NCBI RefSeq assembly: GCF_003270085.1
Contig: NZ_QFDQ01000011.1
Coordinates: forward strand, 1-64,000
Length of the DNA: 64,000 nt
Reading direction: 5' to 3'
From: Streptomyces triticisoli
GTDB taxonomy: Bacteria > Actinomycetota > Actinomycetes > Streptomycetales > Streptomycetaceae
Below, one piece after another: positions 37,474 through 46,902 of the stretch. The position numbers and the translations under genes were made by a program. The notes under the pieces were generated by a model, which saw only the letters and a list, made by a program, of their open reading frames with translations, was not told the DNA's origin and made no database searches. Within the stretch, counting starts at the first letter, position 1. Every line of letters starts with the position of its first letter.

Positions 37474-37836
37474 TCAGGTGTCGAAGTGGGCCCGCTCCAG
37501 GTACTCCGGCTTCGGGTCCAGTGCCGCCGCCAGCCGGAAGTGGCGCCTGGCCAGGTCGAGGCGGCTCTGCCGTTCATAGGTGCGGGCGAGCACGAAGTGG
37601 GCGTAGGCGTTGTCCGGCTCGCGCTCCAGCACGATCGTGAACTCCAGCTCGGCCGATCGCAGCTGCGCGGCGGCGAAGAAGGCGCGGGCGCGCAGCAGCC
37701 GGGCCGCCGTGTTCTCCGGGTGCGCGGCTATGACCCCGTCGAGCAGCTTCACCGCGCCCCGTGGGTCCCGCGCGGCCAGCAGTTGTTCGGCGGCACGGTA
37801 GTGGATGACATGCGTCTCGGGAGTACGTTCGGGCAC
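37474..37836 (-). CDS. Tetratricopeptide repeat protein
   Basis: 120 residues with about three TPR units (IHYRAAEQLLAARDPRGAVKL, ARLLRARAFFAAAQLRSAEL, AHFVLARTYERQSRLDLARRH). It is a soluble protein-interaction scaffold without a catalytic domain. The GTG start has GGAAGGAA about 7 nt upstream. It follows coaE by 55 nt on the same strand, so the two may be co-transcribed. Confidence 0.9.
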   Translation of the reverse strand: MPERTPETHVIHYRAAEQLLAARDPRGAVKLLDGVIAAHPENTAARLLRARAFFAAAQLRSAELEFTIVLEREPDNAYAHFVLARTYERQSRLDLARRHFRLAAALDPKPEYLERAHFDT

Positions 37837-37891
37837 GGCTGATTCCTTCCCTCGGCGGGGTCGTTCACGCCCCGGGCCGGCCCGCCTTTCC

Positions 37892-38506
37892 CTACGGTTC
37901 CGCCCGGGGCGCCCGCGCTCTGCGGGTGAGGTCCGTCCAGACCTCTCGTACCCGCTGCCGCAGCCGCTCCAGCGGTACGTCGTTGTCGATCACGATGTCC
38001 GCGATCTCCAGGCGCTTCTCGCGCGCCGCCTGTGCGGCCATGCGCGCGCGTGCGTCCTCCTCGGTCATGCCGCGCAGTCGTACCAGGCGGTCGAGCTGGG
38101 TCCCGGGGCTCGCGTCCACCACGATCACCAGGTCGTACAGCGGGGCCAGGCCGTTCTCCGTCAGCAGCGGGACGTCGTGGACCACCACCGCGTCCTCGGC
38201 GGCGGCCTCCTGCAGTTCGCGGGAGCGGGCGCCCACCAGGGGGTGCACGATCGCGTTCAGGACGGCCAGCTTCTCCGGGTCGGCGAAGACGATCGCGCCC
38301 AGCCGGGGCCGGTCCAGGCTGCCGTCCTCGGCCAGGACGTCCCGGCCGAAGGCCTCCGTCACCGCCTGAAGTCCGGGCGTGCCCGGAGCGACCACCTCGC
38401 GTGCGATGCGGTCGGCGTCGATCAGCACGGCCCCGCACTCCACGAGCAGCCGCGACACCTCGCTCTTACCGGCTCCGATACCCCCGGTCAGGCCCACGGA
38501 CAGCAT
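37892..38506 (-). CDS. coaE: Dephospho-CoA kinase (CoaE)
   Basis: Last step of coenzyme A synthesis: phosphorylation of dephospho-CoA at the ribose 3'-OH. 204 residues. P-loop [18 protein letters not shown] at the N-terminus, [15 protein letters not shown] (catalytic Asp), [22 protein letters not shown] and the lid [24 protein letters not shown]. Length is standard. ATG 38506 follows the upstream PAC2 gene by 18 nt, so the PAC2-coaE-TPR set may be an operon. Confidence 0.96.
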   Translation of the reverse strand: MLSVGLTGGIGAGKSEVSRLLVECGAVLIDADRIAREVVAPGTPGLQAVTEAFGRDVLAEDGSLDRPRLGAIVFADPEKLAVLNAIVHPLVGARSRELQEAAAEDAVVVHDVPLLTENGLAPLYDLVIVVDASPGTQLDRLVRLRGMTEEDARARMAAQAAREKRLEIADIVIDNDVPLERLRQRVREVWTDLTRRARAPRAEP

Positions 38507-38524
38507 GACCGGAAGCGTATCCGA

Positions 38525-39463
38525 TCAGGCCTCGCCCTCCCGCTCCGCCAGGAAGCGTTCGAACTGGCGGCCGATCTCGTCCGCCGACGGGATGTCGACC
38601 GGCTCGGCGAGCATGTTGCCCCGGGTCTGCGCGCCCGCGGCGGCGTCGTACTGGTGCTCGAGCCCCTGGACGAGGGCCGTGATCTCCTCGTCGCCCTCGC
38701 GGACCTGGCGGTCGATCTCGGTCTGCGTACGGTGCGCGTCGTTGCGCAGGGAGTGGGCCACGGTCGGCAGGACCAGGCCGGTGGCCGAGGTGATCGCCTC
38801 CAGGACCGTCAGCGCCGCGTCCGGGTACGGGGAGCGCGCGATGTAGTGCGGTACGTGCGCGGCCACGCCCAGCACGTCGTGCCCGGCCTGCATCAGGCGG
38901 TACTCCAGCAGCGCCTCCGCGCTGCCCGGCACCTGCGCCTCCTCGAAGGGGCTGCTGTGGCCCGGTACGAGGTCGCTGCGGTTGCCGTGCGGGGTCAGGC
39001 CCACCGGGCGGGTGTGCGGGACGCCCATGGGGATGCCGTGGAAGTTCACCGACAGGCGTACGCCGAGCCGCTCGACCATCTGCCGTACGGCCGCCACGAA
39101 GCGCTCCCACTCCACGTCGGGCTCGGGCCCGGACAGCAGCAGGAACGGCGCGCCCGTCGTGTCCTGGACCAGGCGCAGCTCGATGCCGGGCACCTCGTAC
39201 CCGGTCCAGCGGTCGCGCTGGAACGTCAGCAGCGGGCGGCGGGCCCGGTAGTCCACGAGCCGGTCGTGGTCGAAGCGTGCCACGACCTGGTGGGGCAGCG
39301 AGTCCAGCAGCCGGTCGACGATCTGGTCGCCGGTCTGACCCGCGTCGATGTATCCGTCGAAGTGATAGAGCATGACAAGCCCGGCCGACTCCTGGGCCAG
39401 CGCCATGTCGACGACTGCCAGACCCTTCGGCTCCCATGCGTACAAACCCTGCGGATCAAGCAC
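38525..39463 (-). CDS. PAC2 family protein (proteasome-assembly-chaperone-like)
   Basis: 312 residues. The PAC2 domain is typified by [20 protein letters not shown] near the N-terminus, [35 protein letters not shown] and [20 protein letters not shown]. In actinobacteria, which have a 20S proteasome, PAC2 proteins resemble archaeal and eukaryotic assembly chaperones, but no function is established that I know. The GTG 39463 start has GAGGAGGGG about 9 nt upstream. Confidence 0.9.
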   Translation of the reverse strand: MLDPQGLYAWEPKGLAVVDMALAQESAGLVMLYHFDGYIDAGQTGDQIVDRLLDSLPHQVVARFDHDRLVDYRARRPLLTFQRDRWTGYEVPGIELRLVQDTTGAPFLLLSGPEPDVEWERFVAAVRQMVERLGVRLSVNFHGIPMGVPHTRPVGLTPHGNRSDLVPGHSSPFEEAQVPGSAEALLEYRLMQAGHDVLGVAAHVPHYIARSPYPDAALTVLEAITSATGLVLPTVAHSLRNDAHRTQTEIDRQVREGDEEITALVQGLEHQYDAAAGAQTRGNMLAEPVDIPSADEIGRQFERFLAEREGEA

Positions 39464-39540
39464 TGGTGATCGCCCCTCCTCGTGTCCGTAGGTTTACAAC
39501 GAGAAACGGAGCCTCGGCATTCCCGAGTCTTCTGCGGAGG

Positions 39541-39632
39541 CACGACGAACCGCACGCCGGCCTTTTAGGGCGCGGGGAGCGCCGGTCTTTTAGGGGCGCG
39601 GGGAACTGCGCGACCAGCCACAACGAACCGGC
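39541..39632. repeat. Streptomyces interspersed repeat, one and a half copies
   Basis: A full copy of the common intergenic repeat TTTTAGGGGCGCGGGGAACT and its extension lies at 39588-39632; a shorter, diverged copy with the same CTTTTAGGGCGCGGGGA start precedes it at 39562. I recall this element from gene ends across Streptomyces genomes. It sits between the PAC2 start and the rpsA terminator. Confidence 0.6.
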
Positions 39633-39668
39633 ACTCAAAAAGCAGCCGGCACCACCCCGAACAAGCCC

Positions 39669-39700
39669 GAGGGGCCGCACCTTTTCAGGTGCGGCCCCTC
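39669..39700. terminator. 14-bp hairpin terminator of rpsA
   Basis: Arms 39669-39682 and 39687-39700 pair perfectly around a 4-nt loop, 31 nt past the rpsA stop on the minus strand. Confidence 0.8.
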
Positions 39701-39731
39701 GAAACTACCGGCTAAGCCCAGCGGCTAGCCC

Positions 39732-41225
39732 TTAGCTCTGGCCCCCGGCCAGCTTCTCCCGCAGCGCGGCCAGCGCCTCGTCCGAGGCCAGCGCGCCGGA
39801 GCTGTCGCCGCCCTCGGAGGAGTACGAACCGCCGCCGGACGCGGCCGGAGCGGCGGCCTCGCCACCCTCGGCAGCGGCCTGGGCGTCCGCCTCGCGGGAC
39901 TTGACGACCTGCGCCTGGTGCTGCTCGAAGCGGGTCTGCGCCTCGGCGTACTGGCGCTCCCACTCCTCGCGCTGCTTCTCGTAGCCCTCGAGCCAGTCGT
40001 TGGTCTCGGGGTCGAAGCCCTCGGGGTAGATGTAGTTGCCCTGGTCGTCGTAGGACGCGGCCATGCCGTACAGGGTCGGGTCGAACTCGACCGCCATCGG
40101 GTCGGCGCCGAAGGACTCGTTGGCCTGCTTGAGGGACAGCGAGATCCGGCGACGCTCCAGGTCGATGTCGATGACCTTGACGAAGATCTCGTCGTTGACC
40201 TGGACGACCTGCTCCGGGATCTCCACGTGGCGCTCGGCCAGCTCGGAGATGTGGACCAGGCCCTCGATGCCCTCGTCCACGCGGACGAACGCACCGAACG
40301 GAACCAGCTTCGTGACCTTGCCGGGCACGACCTGGCCGATCTGGTGGGTGCGGGCGAACTGCTGCCACGGGTCTTCCTGGGTCGCCTTCAGCGACAGGGA
40401 GACACGCTCGCGGTCCATGTCGACGTCGAGGACCTCGACCGTGACCTCCTGGCCCACCTCGACGACCTCGGACGGGTGGTCGATGTGCTTCCAGGACAGC
40501 TCGGAGACGTGGACCAGACCGTCGACGCCACCCAGGTCCACGAAGGCACCGAAGTTGACGATCGAGGAGACCACACCGGAGCGGACCTGACCCTTCTGCA
40601 GGGTCGTGAGGAACGTCTGGCGGACCTCGGACTGGGTCTGCTCCAGCCAGGCACGGCGGGAGAGGACCACGTTGTTGCGGTTCTTGTCCAGCTCGATGAT
40701 CTTGGCCTCGAGCTCCTTGCCGACGTACGGCTGGAGGTCGCGGACACGGCGCATCTCGACGAGGGAGGCCGGCAGGAAGCCACGGAGGCCGATGTCGAGG
40801 ATGAGACCACCCTTGACGACCTCGATGACGGTACCGGTGACGATGCCGTCCTCTTCCTTGATCTTCTCGATGGTGCCCCAGGCACGCTCGTACTGGGCGC
40901 GCTTCTTCGAGAGGATCAGGCGGCCTTCCTTGTCCTCCTTCTGGAGGACAAGGGCCTCGATCTCGTCGCCGACGGCCACGACATCGTTCGGGTCGACATC
41001 GTGCTTGATCGAGAGCTCGCGGCTCGGGATGACACCTTCGGTCTTGTAACCGATGTCGAGCAGGACCTCGTCCCGGTCGACCTTCACGATGACGCCGTCG
41101 ACGATGTCGCCGTCGTTGAAGTACTTGATCGTCTCGTCGATCGCTGCGAGGAATGCTTCCTCGTTACCGATGTCGTTGACCGCTACCTGCGGGGTGGTGG
41201 CGGTGGTCTCGGTGCTGCTCGTCAT
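39732..41225 (-). CDS. rpsA: Ribosomal protein S1 (RpsA)
   Basis: 497 residues. Four S1/OB-fold repeats are visible, starting near DIVDGVIVKVDRDEVLLDIG, VTGTVIEVVKGGLILDIGLR, VRSGVVSSIVNFGAFVDLGG and VPGKVTKLVPFGAFVRVDE, followed by an Ala/Gln/Glu/Ser-rich C-terminal tail of about 70 residues. Actinobacterial S1 has four repeats against six in E. coli. It binds mRNA during initiation, especially on weak Shine-Dalgarno sites, and helps trans-translation. ATG 41225 has GGAG 11 nt upstream. A strong promoter sits 208 nt upstream with a long structured leader. Confidence 0.97.
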   Translation of the reverse strand: MTSSTETTATTPQVAVNDIGNEEAFLAAIDETIKYFNDGDIVDGVIVKVDRDEVLLDIGYKTEGVIPSRELSIKHDVDPNDVVAVGDEIEALVLQKEDKEGRLILSKKRAQYERAWGTIEKIKEEDGIVTGTVIEVVKGGLILDIGLRGFLPASLVEMRRVRDLQPYVGKELEAKIIELDKNRNNVVLSRRAWLEQTQSEVRQTFLTTLQKGQVRSGVVSSIVNFGAFVDLGGVDGLVHVSELSWKHIDHPSEVVEVGQEVTVEVLDVDMDRERVSLSLKATQEDPWQQFARTHQIGQVVPGKVTKLVPFGAFVRVDEGIEGLVHISELAERHVEIPEQVVQVNDEIFVKVIDIDLERRRISLSLKQANESFGADPMAVEFDPTLYGMAASYDDQGNYIYPEGFDPETNDWLEGYEKQREEWERQYAEAQTRFEQHQAQVVKSREADAQAAAEGGEAAAPAASGGGSYSSEGGDSSGALASDEALAALREKLAGGQS

Positions 41226-41316
41226 GTGGGAAAGGGCTCCGGTACGGACATGAAGTCGTAGGTACTGCTTACGCCGGGAGCCCGTTTCGCTCTGTAGAAG
41301 CCGGACAGCCAAGGAA

Positions 41317-41352
41317 GCGCCACACCAGACCACTGACGATCACTGGTGGCGC
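41317..41352 (-). promoter_or_regulatory. Hairpin in the rpsA mRNA leader
   Basis: GCGCCAC(AC)CAG at 41317-41328 pairs with CTGGTGGCGC at 41343-41352 with a 2-nt bulge. It is inside the 200-nt leader and could take part in S1 autoregulation, as known for E. coli rpsA. Confidence 0.45.
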
Positions 41353-41432
41353 CTCGACAACCGAGGGGACATACAACAGATGCGAGCGCAGCCTGCTCCG
41401 TCCGAGGTGCGCAGGCCCGCAGCGCAACTTGT

Positions 41433-41461
41433 AGCATACGGGGGCGGCCGGGCAGGGTCAA
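41433..41461 (-). promoter_or_regulatory. Strong housekeeping promoter of rpsA
   Basis: TTGACC (41461-41456), a 17-nt spacer and TATGCT (41438-41433) on the minus strand: close to the HrdB consensus. Predicted start near 41426 gives a leader of about 200 nt. The 355-bp gap to the next gene otherwise holds this leader and no other gene. Confidence 0.8.
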
Positions 41462-41583
41462 TGCGCGAAGCCGCACACCCGGGGCAGATCCCCCCATTTC
41501 CGGCACAAAACCCGTCTTGCGCGTCTCGCGAGGCGCGTGGCCCGCGTGTGACCTGACGGAAGAGTACGACGAGGGAGCCGATC

Positions 41584-42411
41584 ATCCAAGAGTCCGAATC
41601 CTTCAAGGCGGTCGAAGCGTTCGAGCCGGAGGCCACCCGGCGTGAGGCCGGGATCGCGGAGAGTTCCCGGGCCAACCGGGGCTGGTGGGACCGCAACGCG
41701 GACGAGTACCAGATCGAACACGGCACGTTCCTCGGCGACGACCGCTTCGTGTGGGGCCCGGAGGGCCTGGACGAGGTGGAGGCGGAGCTGCTCGGCGACC
41801 CGGACGAGCTGAAGGGCAGGGACGTCCTGGAGATCGGCGCCGGCGCGGCGCAGTGCTCGCGCTGGCTGGCCGGGCAGGGGGCGCGCCCGGTCGCCCTGGA
41901 CCTGTCCCACCGCCAGCTCCAGCACGCGCTGCGGATCGGCGGATCGTTCCCCCTGGTGTGCGCCGACGCCGCCGCGCTGCCCTTCGCGGACGGCTCCTTC
42001 GACCTGGCCTGCTCGGCGTACGGCGCGCTGCCGTTCGTCGCCGACCCGCGCGCGGTGCTGCGGGAGGTGCGGCGGGTGCTGCGGCCGGGCGGGCGGTTCG
42101 TGTTCTCGGTGACGCACCCGATCCGCTGGGCGTTCCCGGACGAGCCGGGTCCGGAGGGGCTGTCGGTGTCCGCGTCCTACTTCGACCGTACGCCGTACGT
42201 GGAACAGGACGAGGACGGCCGCGCGGTGTACGTCGAGCACCACCGGACCATCGGCGACCGGGTACGGGACATCGCGGCCTCCGGTTTCCGCCTGGTGGAC
42301 CTGGTCGAGCCGGAGTGGCCGGCCTGGAACACCTCCGAGTGGGGCGGCTGGTCGCCGCTGCGCGGGAACCTGATCCCGGGGACTGCGATCTTCGTCTGCG
42401 TACGGGACTGA
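41584..42411 (+). CDS. Class I SAM-dependent methyltransferase, no canonical start codon
   Basis: About 275 residues if translation begins at ATC 41584. Coding-type sequence with Streptomyces codon bias, including the conserved SSRANRGWWDRNADEYQIEH, extends back to 41584, but no ATG, GTG, TTG or CTG occurs in frame between the stop at 41554 and GTG 41749. A perfect GGAG lies 6 nt before ATC 41584. Initiating at GTG 41749 would delete 55 residues. The methyltransferase core is intact: VLEIGAGAAQCSRWLAGQG, ADAAALPFADGSFDLACSA and VLRPGGRFVFSVTHP. Target unknown. hrpB follows after 4 nt and may be coupled. Confidence 0.82.
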   Translation: MQESESFKAVEAFEPEATRREAGIAESSRANRGWWDRNADEYQIEHGTFLGDDRFVWGPEGLDEVEAELLGDPDELKGRDVLEIGAGAAQCSRWLAGQGARPVALDLSHRQLQHALRIGGSFPLVCADAAALPFADGSFDLACSAYGALPFVADPRAVLREVRRVLRPGGRFVFSVTHPIRWAFPDEPGPEGLSVSASYFDRTPYVEQDEDGRAVYVEHHRTIGDRVRDIAASGFRLVDLVEPEWPAWNTSEWGGWSPLRGNLIPGTAIFVCVRD

Positions 42412-42415
42412 CCGC

Positions 42416-44908
42416 GTGATCCGTCATCAGGAGCTGGACGCGCTGCCGGTGCGCGGGGCGCTGCCCGCGCTGCGCGAGGCGCTGGACGGTCACGGGACCG
42501 CCGTTCTGGTGGCGCCGCCCGGTACCGGCAAGACCACGCTGGTGCCGCTGGTCCTGGCCGGGCTGGTCGGCGCAGGGCCCGCGCGGCGGGTCGTCGTGGC
42601 CGAGCCGCGGCGGATCGCGGCGCGGGCGGCGGCCCGGCGGATGGCGTGGCTGCTGGGCGAGAAGGTCGGCCGGAGCGTCGGCTTCACGGTGCGCGGGGAG
42701 CGGGTCGTCGGGCCGCACGCGCGCGTGGAGGTCGTCACGACCGGTGTGCTGCTGCAGCGGCTGCAGCGGGACCAGGAACTGGCCGGTGTGGACGTGGTGG
42801 TGCTCGACGAGTGCCACGAGCGGCATCTGGACGCGGACACGGCGGCGGCGTTCCTGTGGGACGTACGGGAGACGCTGCGGCCCGAGCTGCGGCTGGTGGC
42901 CGCCTCGGCGACCACGGACGCCGAGGGGTGGGCGCGGCTGCTGGGCGGGGCGCCGGTGGTCGAGGCGCACGGCGTGTCGCATCCGGTGGAGGTGGTGTGG
43001 GCGCCACCCGCGCGGGCGGTACGGCCGCCGCACGGGATGCGGGTGGACCCGGCGCTGCTCACGCACGTGGCGTCGGTGGTGCGGCGGGCGCTCGCCGAGC
43101 GGGACGGGGACGTGCTGTGCTTCCTGCCGGGGGTGGGCGAGATCGGGCGGGTCGCGGGGCAGCTGGGCGGGCTCGGCGGCGTGGATGTGCTTCAGGTGCA
43201 CGGGCGGGCGCCGGCGGACGTGCAGGAGGCGGTGCTGTCGCCGGGGCGGCGGCGCCGGGTGGTGCTCGCCACGTCCGTGGCCGAGTCGTCGCTGACGGTG
43301 CCCGGGGTGCGGGTGGTCGTCGACTCGGGGCTCGCGCGGGAGCCGCGGGTGGACCACGCGCGCGGGTTGAGCGCGCTGACGACGGTACGGGCCTCGCGGG
43401 CGTCCGGGCGGCAACGGGCTGGGCGTGCCGGGCGTGAGGCACCGGGGGCGGTGTACCGGTGCTGGGCGGAGGCCGAGGACGGCCGTCTGCCGGCCTTTCC
43501 GGCGCCGGAGATTCAGGTGGCCGACCTGACGGCGTTCGCCCTTCAGGCGGCCTGCTGGGGCGATCCCGACGCCTCCGGGCTGGCGTTGCTGGACCCGCCG
43601 CCGGGCGGGGCGATGGCGGCGGCGCGGGAGGTTCTGGGGGCCGTGGGGGCTGTGGACTCCGCGGGGCGGGCCACGGAGCGGGGGCGGTCGCTGGCGCGAC
43701 TGGGGGTGCATCCGCGGCTGGGGCGGGCGTTGCTGGACGCCTCCGACGGCGTGGCCGGGGAAGTTGTCGCGCTGTTGAGCGAGGAGGTGCCGCGGGAGTA
43801 CGGGGATGATCTCGCCGCGGCTCTGCGGGGTGTGCGGCGTGGGGGTGACGCGTACGCGTCGCGGTGGCGTGCGGAGGTGCGGCGGCTGCGGGCCGTCGTG
43901 GGGGAGGTCTCCCGTCCGGCCGCCCGTCCCGCCGGTTCGCGGGCGGACGCCGGGGTCGTTGCCGCTCTGGCGTTTCCGGAGCGGGTGGCCCGGCTCGACG
44001 GCGGGTCGTACCTCATGGTGTCCGGGACGCGGGCCGAGCTGCCGGAGGCGTCCGCTCTGCACGGGGAGCCGTGGATCGCCGTGGCCGTGGCCGACCGGCC
44101 GGTGGGCAGGAGTCACGCGCGCGTGCGGCTCGCGGCGGCCGTCCCCGAGGACGTGGCCCGCTTCGCGGCCGGGGCGCTGTACGAGGAGCGGGACGAGGTG
44201 CGCTGGGCGGACGGGGACGTCGTCGCCCGGCGGGTGGAGCGGCTGGGCGCCGTGGAGCTGTCGGCGCGACCGCTGACCGACGCCGATCCCGCCCTCGTAC
44301 GGGAGGCGCTGCGCGAGGGGCTGCGGCAGGAAGGCTGGGGGCTGCTGCGGTGGTCACCGGAGTCCGGCGTCCTGCGGCAGCGCCTCGCGTTCCTGCGCCA
44401 TCACCTGGGGGAGCCCTGGCCCGACGTGTCGGAGGACGCGCTGCACGCGCGCGTGGAGGAGTGGCTGGAGCCGGAGCTCGGCCGAGCCCGGCGCCGCGCC
44501 GACCTGGCCCGCATCGACGCCGGGCAGGCGCTGACCCGCCTGCTCCCCTGGGCCACCGGCGACGCCGCCCGCCTGGACGAACTGGCCCCGGAACGGATCA
44601 CGGTCCCGAGCGGCTCCCGCGTCCGGCTGGACTACACGAACCCCGAGCAGCCGGTACTCGCGGTGAAGCTCCAGGAGATGTTCGGCCTGGCCGAGACCCC
44701 CACCGTGGCCGGCGTGCCCGTCCTCGTCCATCTCCTCTCCCCCGCCGGTCGCCCCGCCGCCGTCACCACCGACCTCGCCTCCTTCTGGAGGGGCGGTTAC
44801 CGGGACGTACGGGCGGAACTGCGCGGGCGGTACCCCAGGCACCCCTGGCCCGAGGACCCCACGACCGCGCAGCCGACCCGGCACACCAACGCCCGGCTCG
44901 GGCGCTGA
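42416..44908 (+). CDS. hrpB: ATP-dependent DEAH-box helicase HrpB
   Basis: 830 residues. Superfamily 2 helicase: motif I LVAPPGTGKTTLVPLV, motif II VVLDECHERHLDADT, motif III ASATTDAEGW, LCFLPGVGEIGRVAG, VLATSVAESSLTVPGVRVVVDSG and motif VI GRQRAGRAGREAPG. The C-terminal HrpB domain (from about residue 560) ends RGRYPRHPWPEDPTTAQPTRHTN, the family signature. Function in bacteria is unclear; roles in RNA processing or ribosome biogenesis are proposed. The GTG start lies 4 nt past the methyltransferase stop. Convergent with the transglycosylase gene. Confidence 0.95.
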   Translation: MIRHQELDALPVRGALPALREALDGHGTAVLVAPPGTGKTTLVPLVLAGLVGAGPARRVVVAEPRRIAARAAARRMAWLLGEKVGRSVGFTVRGERVVGPHARVEVVTTGVLLQRLQRDQELAGVDVVVLDECHERHLDADTAAAFLWDVRETLRPELRLVAASATTDAEGWARLLGGAPVVEAHGVSHPVEVVWAPPARAVRPPHGMRVDPALLTHVASVVRRALAERDGDVLCFLPGVGEIGRVAGQLGGLGGVDVLQVHGRAPADVQEAVLSPGRRRRVVLATSVAESSLTVPGVRVVVDSGLAREPRVDHARGLSALTTVRASRASGRQRAGRAGREAPGAVYRCWAEAEDGRLPAFPAPEIQVADLTAFALQAACWGDPDASGLALLDPPPGGAMAAAREVLGAVGAVDSAGRATERGRSLARLGVHPRLGRALLDASDGVAGEVVALLSEEVPREYGDDLAAALRGVRRGGDAYASRWRAEVRRLRAVVGEVSRPAARPAGSRADAGVVAALAFPERVARLDGGSYLMVSGTRAELPEASALHGEPWIAVAVADRPVGRSHARVRLAAAVPEDVARFAAGALYEERDEVRWADGDVVARRVERLGAVELSARPLTDADPALVREALREGLRQEGWGLLRWSPESGVLRQRLAFLRHHLGEPWPDVSEDALHARVEEWLEPELGRARRRADLARIDAGQALTRLLPWATGDAARLDELAPERITVPSGSRVRLDYTNPEQPVLAVKLQEMFGLAETPTVAGVPVLVHLLSPAGRPAAVTTDLASFWRGGYRDVRAELRGRYPRHPWPEDPTTAQPTRHTNARLGR

Positions 44909-44921
44909 CCGCTCGGGCCGG

Positions 44922-46709
44922 CTACGAGGATGCCGACGGGCTCGGTGACGGGTTCGCCGGGTCCGCCGGATCCACCTGCAGCTCCACCGTCAGCGTCGCG
45001 CCGCCGGCTGTGGTGATGCGGAGCAGGAACGTGCCGGTGGTGTCGTCCGCGTACAGCTTGGGCAGCTTCAGCAGGCCCTTGGCGTCCGTCCGGAGGTCCT
45101 TCAGGGTGCGGGCGGGGTTGCCGTCGGCGTCCTTGAAGTGGGGGCCCTTGTCGTTCTCGGCGGGGTCCTCGTCCGACGTGATCAGGGTGGCGGTGGCCGC
45201 GACCTTGTCCGCGGCGGCGCCCTTGTAGGTGGCCCTGACCTCGACCTCGTCGGCGAACTCGCCGCCCGGCGTGCAGGTCAGCGGGGTGTCGGAGGTGCGG
45301 GTGAGGGTGTCGGCGGCACGCTCGGTGACGGTGGCCGGGTAGGCGACGCCGGGGAACATGCGGCCGGCCACCGTCGCGTGGACCCGGAAGTCGCCCGTCC
45401 GCTCGCCCGCCTGGAGGGCGGGTGCCACCGCCACGCCCGAGGCGTCGGTGACGACCGTGGCGACCTTCTCGCCGCCGGTGAAGGTGGCGTCGGTGTCGCC
45501 GATGACCGTGAACCGGATCCGGACCTTGCCGACCGGCTTGCCGCCCTTCGTCTCGGCACGCGTGCTGATCCTCTCGGAGAACGCGTCACCGGCCATGGCG
45601 GTGAGCCTGCCCGTGCCCGCGTCCTCGAGGCGGTCCACGGTGTCGGTGGCCGTGGGCGGCGGGGTGGGCTTGCCCGGGGCCGGCTCCTCCGGGGTGGACG
45701 GCGGGGCCGGCGGCGTCGGCTGGGCCGGCTTGGAGGGCTTGGACGGCTTGGACGGTGCCGAAGGCTTCGGGCTCGGGCTCGTCGTACCGCCGCCCGGCTT
45801 CGCCGTCCTGCCGGGTGCGGGGCTCGACGTGCCGGGGGACGGACCGGTGCCCGCCCCGGCCGTCTCGTCGCTGCGCCGGGACGGCAGCGGGCCCGTGCCG
45901 TCCGGCACCGAGTGGGCGCCCTTGCGGTAGTACTCCAGCCAGGACAGGACGGTGTTCAGGTAGTCCCGCGAGTTGTTGTAGCTGAGGATCGCGCGTTCGA
46001 GGTCGGCGGCGGTGGACAGGTCCCAGCCGAAGCGGCACAGGTAGTGGCCGGCGGCGAGGGCGGCGTCGTAGACGTTGTTGGGGTCCTTCTTTCCGTCCCC
46101 GCTGCCGTCGCGGCCCGCCCAGGCCCAGGTGGACGGGATGAACTGCATGGGGCCGACCGCACGGTCGTACACGGTGTCGCCGTCGTAGGCTCCGCGGTCG
46201 GTGTCGCTGATGTGGGCGAAGCCGATGCCGTTGAGAGGGGGGCCGGTGATCCGGGAGAGAGTGGTGCCGTGCGCGTCGACGTTGCCGCCGCGCGCGTGGC
46301 CGGACTCGACCTTGCCGATGGCGGCGAGCAGTTGCCAGGTCAGGTTGCAGCCGGGCTTGGCCTCGCGCAGCTTGGCCTCGGCCTTCTTGTAGGCGTCGAG
46401 GACGGTGGCGGGTATGCGGGCTTCGGCCGGTCCCTGGACGACGGGGGTGCCGTCGGGGGTGCCCGTGGTGGGCGCCGGGCTGGGGCTGTTGAGGGGCGGC
46501 AGTTCCGTGTAGTACGGCGAGTTGCCGGTCGCGGCGCCGTCGGTGTTCGCCTCGGGCCCCGTGGGGGTCGCCCCGGCGGCGGACTGTCTGCCGTGGCCGT
46601 CGGCCGTGACCCCGGGAGCCTGGGAGGCGGACAGGGCCGCGACCGCCGCTGCGGCCACGGCCGTGGTCGCCGCTCCCTTGCGCAGCCTGCTGCCGAAGTG
46701 CGCCGCCAT
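44922..46709 (-). CDS. Secreted lytic transglycosylase with C-terminal Ig-like region
   Basis: 595 residues. A signal peptide (residues 1-30, ATTAVAAAAVAALSASQAPG) leads an SLT/MltB-type domain at about 100-270: LAAIGKVESGHARGGN with the catalytic Glu, DRAVGPMQFIPSTWAWAGRD and KKDPNNVYDAALAAGHYLC. A Pro/Ser/Lys-rich linker follows, then from about 400 two beta-rich segments (RIRFTVIGDTDATFTGGEK, VEVRATYKGAAADKVAATA) that look Ig-like. It would cut peptidoglycan glycan strands during growth. GGGAGGGG lies 8 nt before ATG 46709. Divergent from the DUF4184 gene. Confidence 0.9.
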   Translation of the reverse strand: MAAHFGSRLRKGAATTAVAAAAVAALSASQAPGVTADGHGRQSAAGATPTGPEANTDGAATGNSPYYTELPPLNSPSPAPTTGTPDGTPVVQGPAEARIPATVLDAYKKAEAKLREAKPGCNLTWQLLAAIGKVESGHARGGNVDAHGTTLSRITGPPLNGIGFAHISDTDRGAYDGDTVYDRAVGPMQFIPSTWAWAGRDGSGDGKKDPNNVYDAALAAGHYLCRFGWDLSTAADLERAILSYNNSRDYLNTVLSWLEYYRKGAHSVPDGTGPLPSRRSDETAGAGTGPSPGTSSPAPGRTAKPGGGTTSPSPKPSAPSKPSKPSKPAQPTPPAPPSTPEEPAPGKPTPPPTATDTVDRLEDAGTGRLTAMAGDAFSERISTRAETKGGKPVGKVRIRFTVIGDTDATFTGGEKVATVVTDASGVAVAPALQAGERTGDFRVHATVAGRMFPGVAYPATVTERAADTLTRTSDTPLTCTPGGEFADEVEVRATYKGAAADKVAATATLITSDEDPAENDKGPHFKDADGNPARTLKDLRTDAKGLLKLPKLYADDTTGTFLLRITTAGGATLTVELQVDPADPANPSPSPSASS

Positions 46710-46902
46710 ACAGTGAACCCCTCCCGTGGACGCCCCGGCGTCCGTCCGTGCAGGTGACCCTACGACAACTTCCTTTCCTCCGACACCTGTTCGTGTCCGT
46801 TTTTCACCGGTTGGACACGAGGTTTCGCACAAGGCGTCACACGGGGGCCGCGCCGGCGGGTCCCGCATACTGGAACGTCAACTGCCTCTTGAAGGAGTTC
46901 CG

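Noticed and set aside
41603..44116. 837-codon minus-strand frame under hrpB
   Set aside because: Arg/Pro/His low-complexity product, typical antisense shadow of a high-GC gene.
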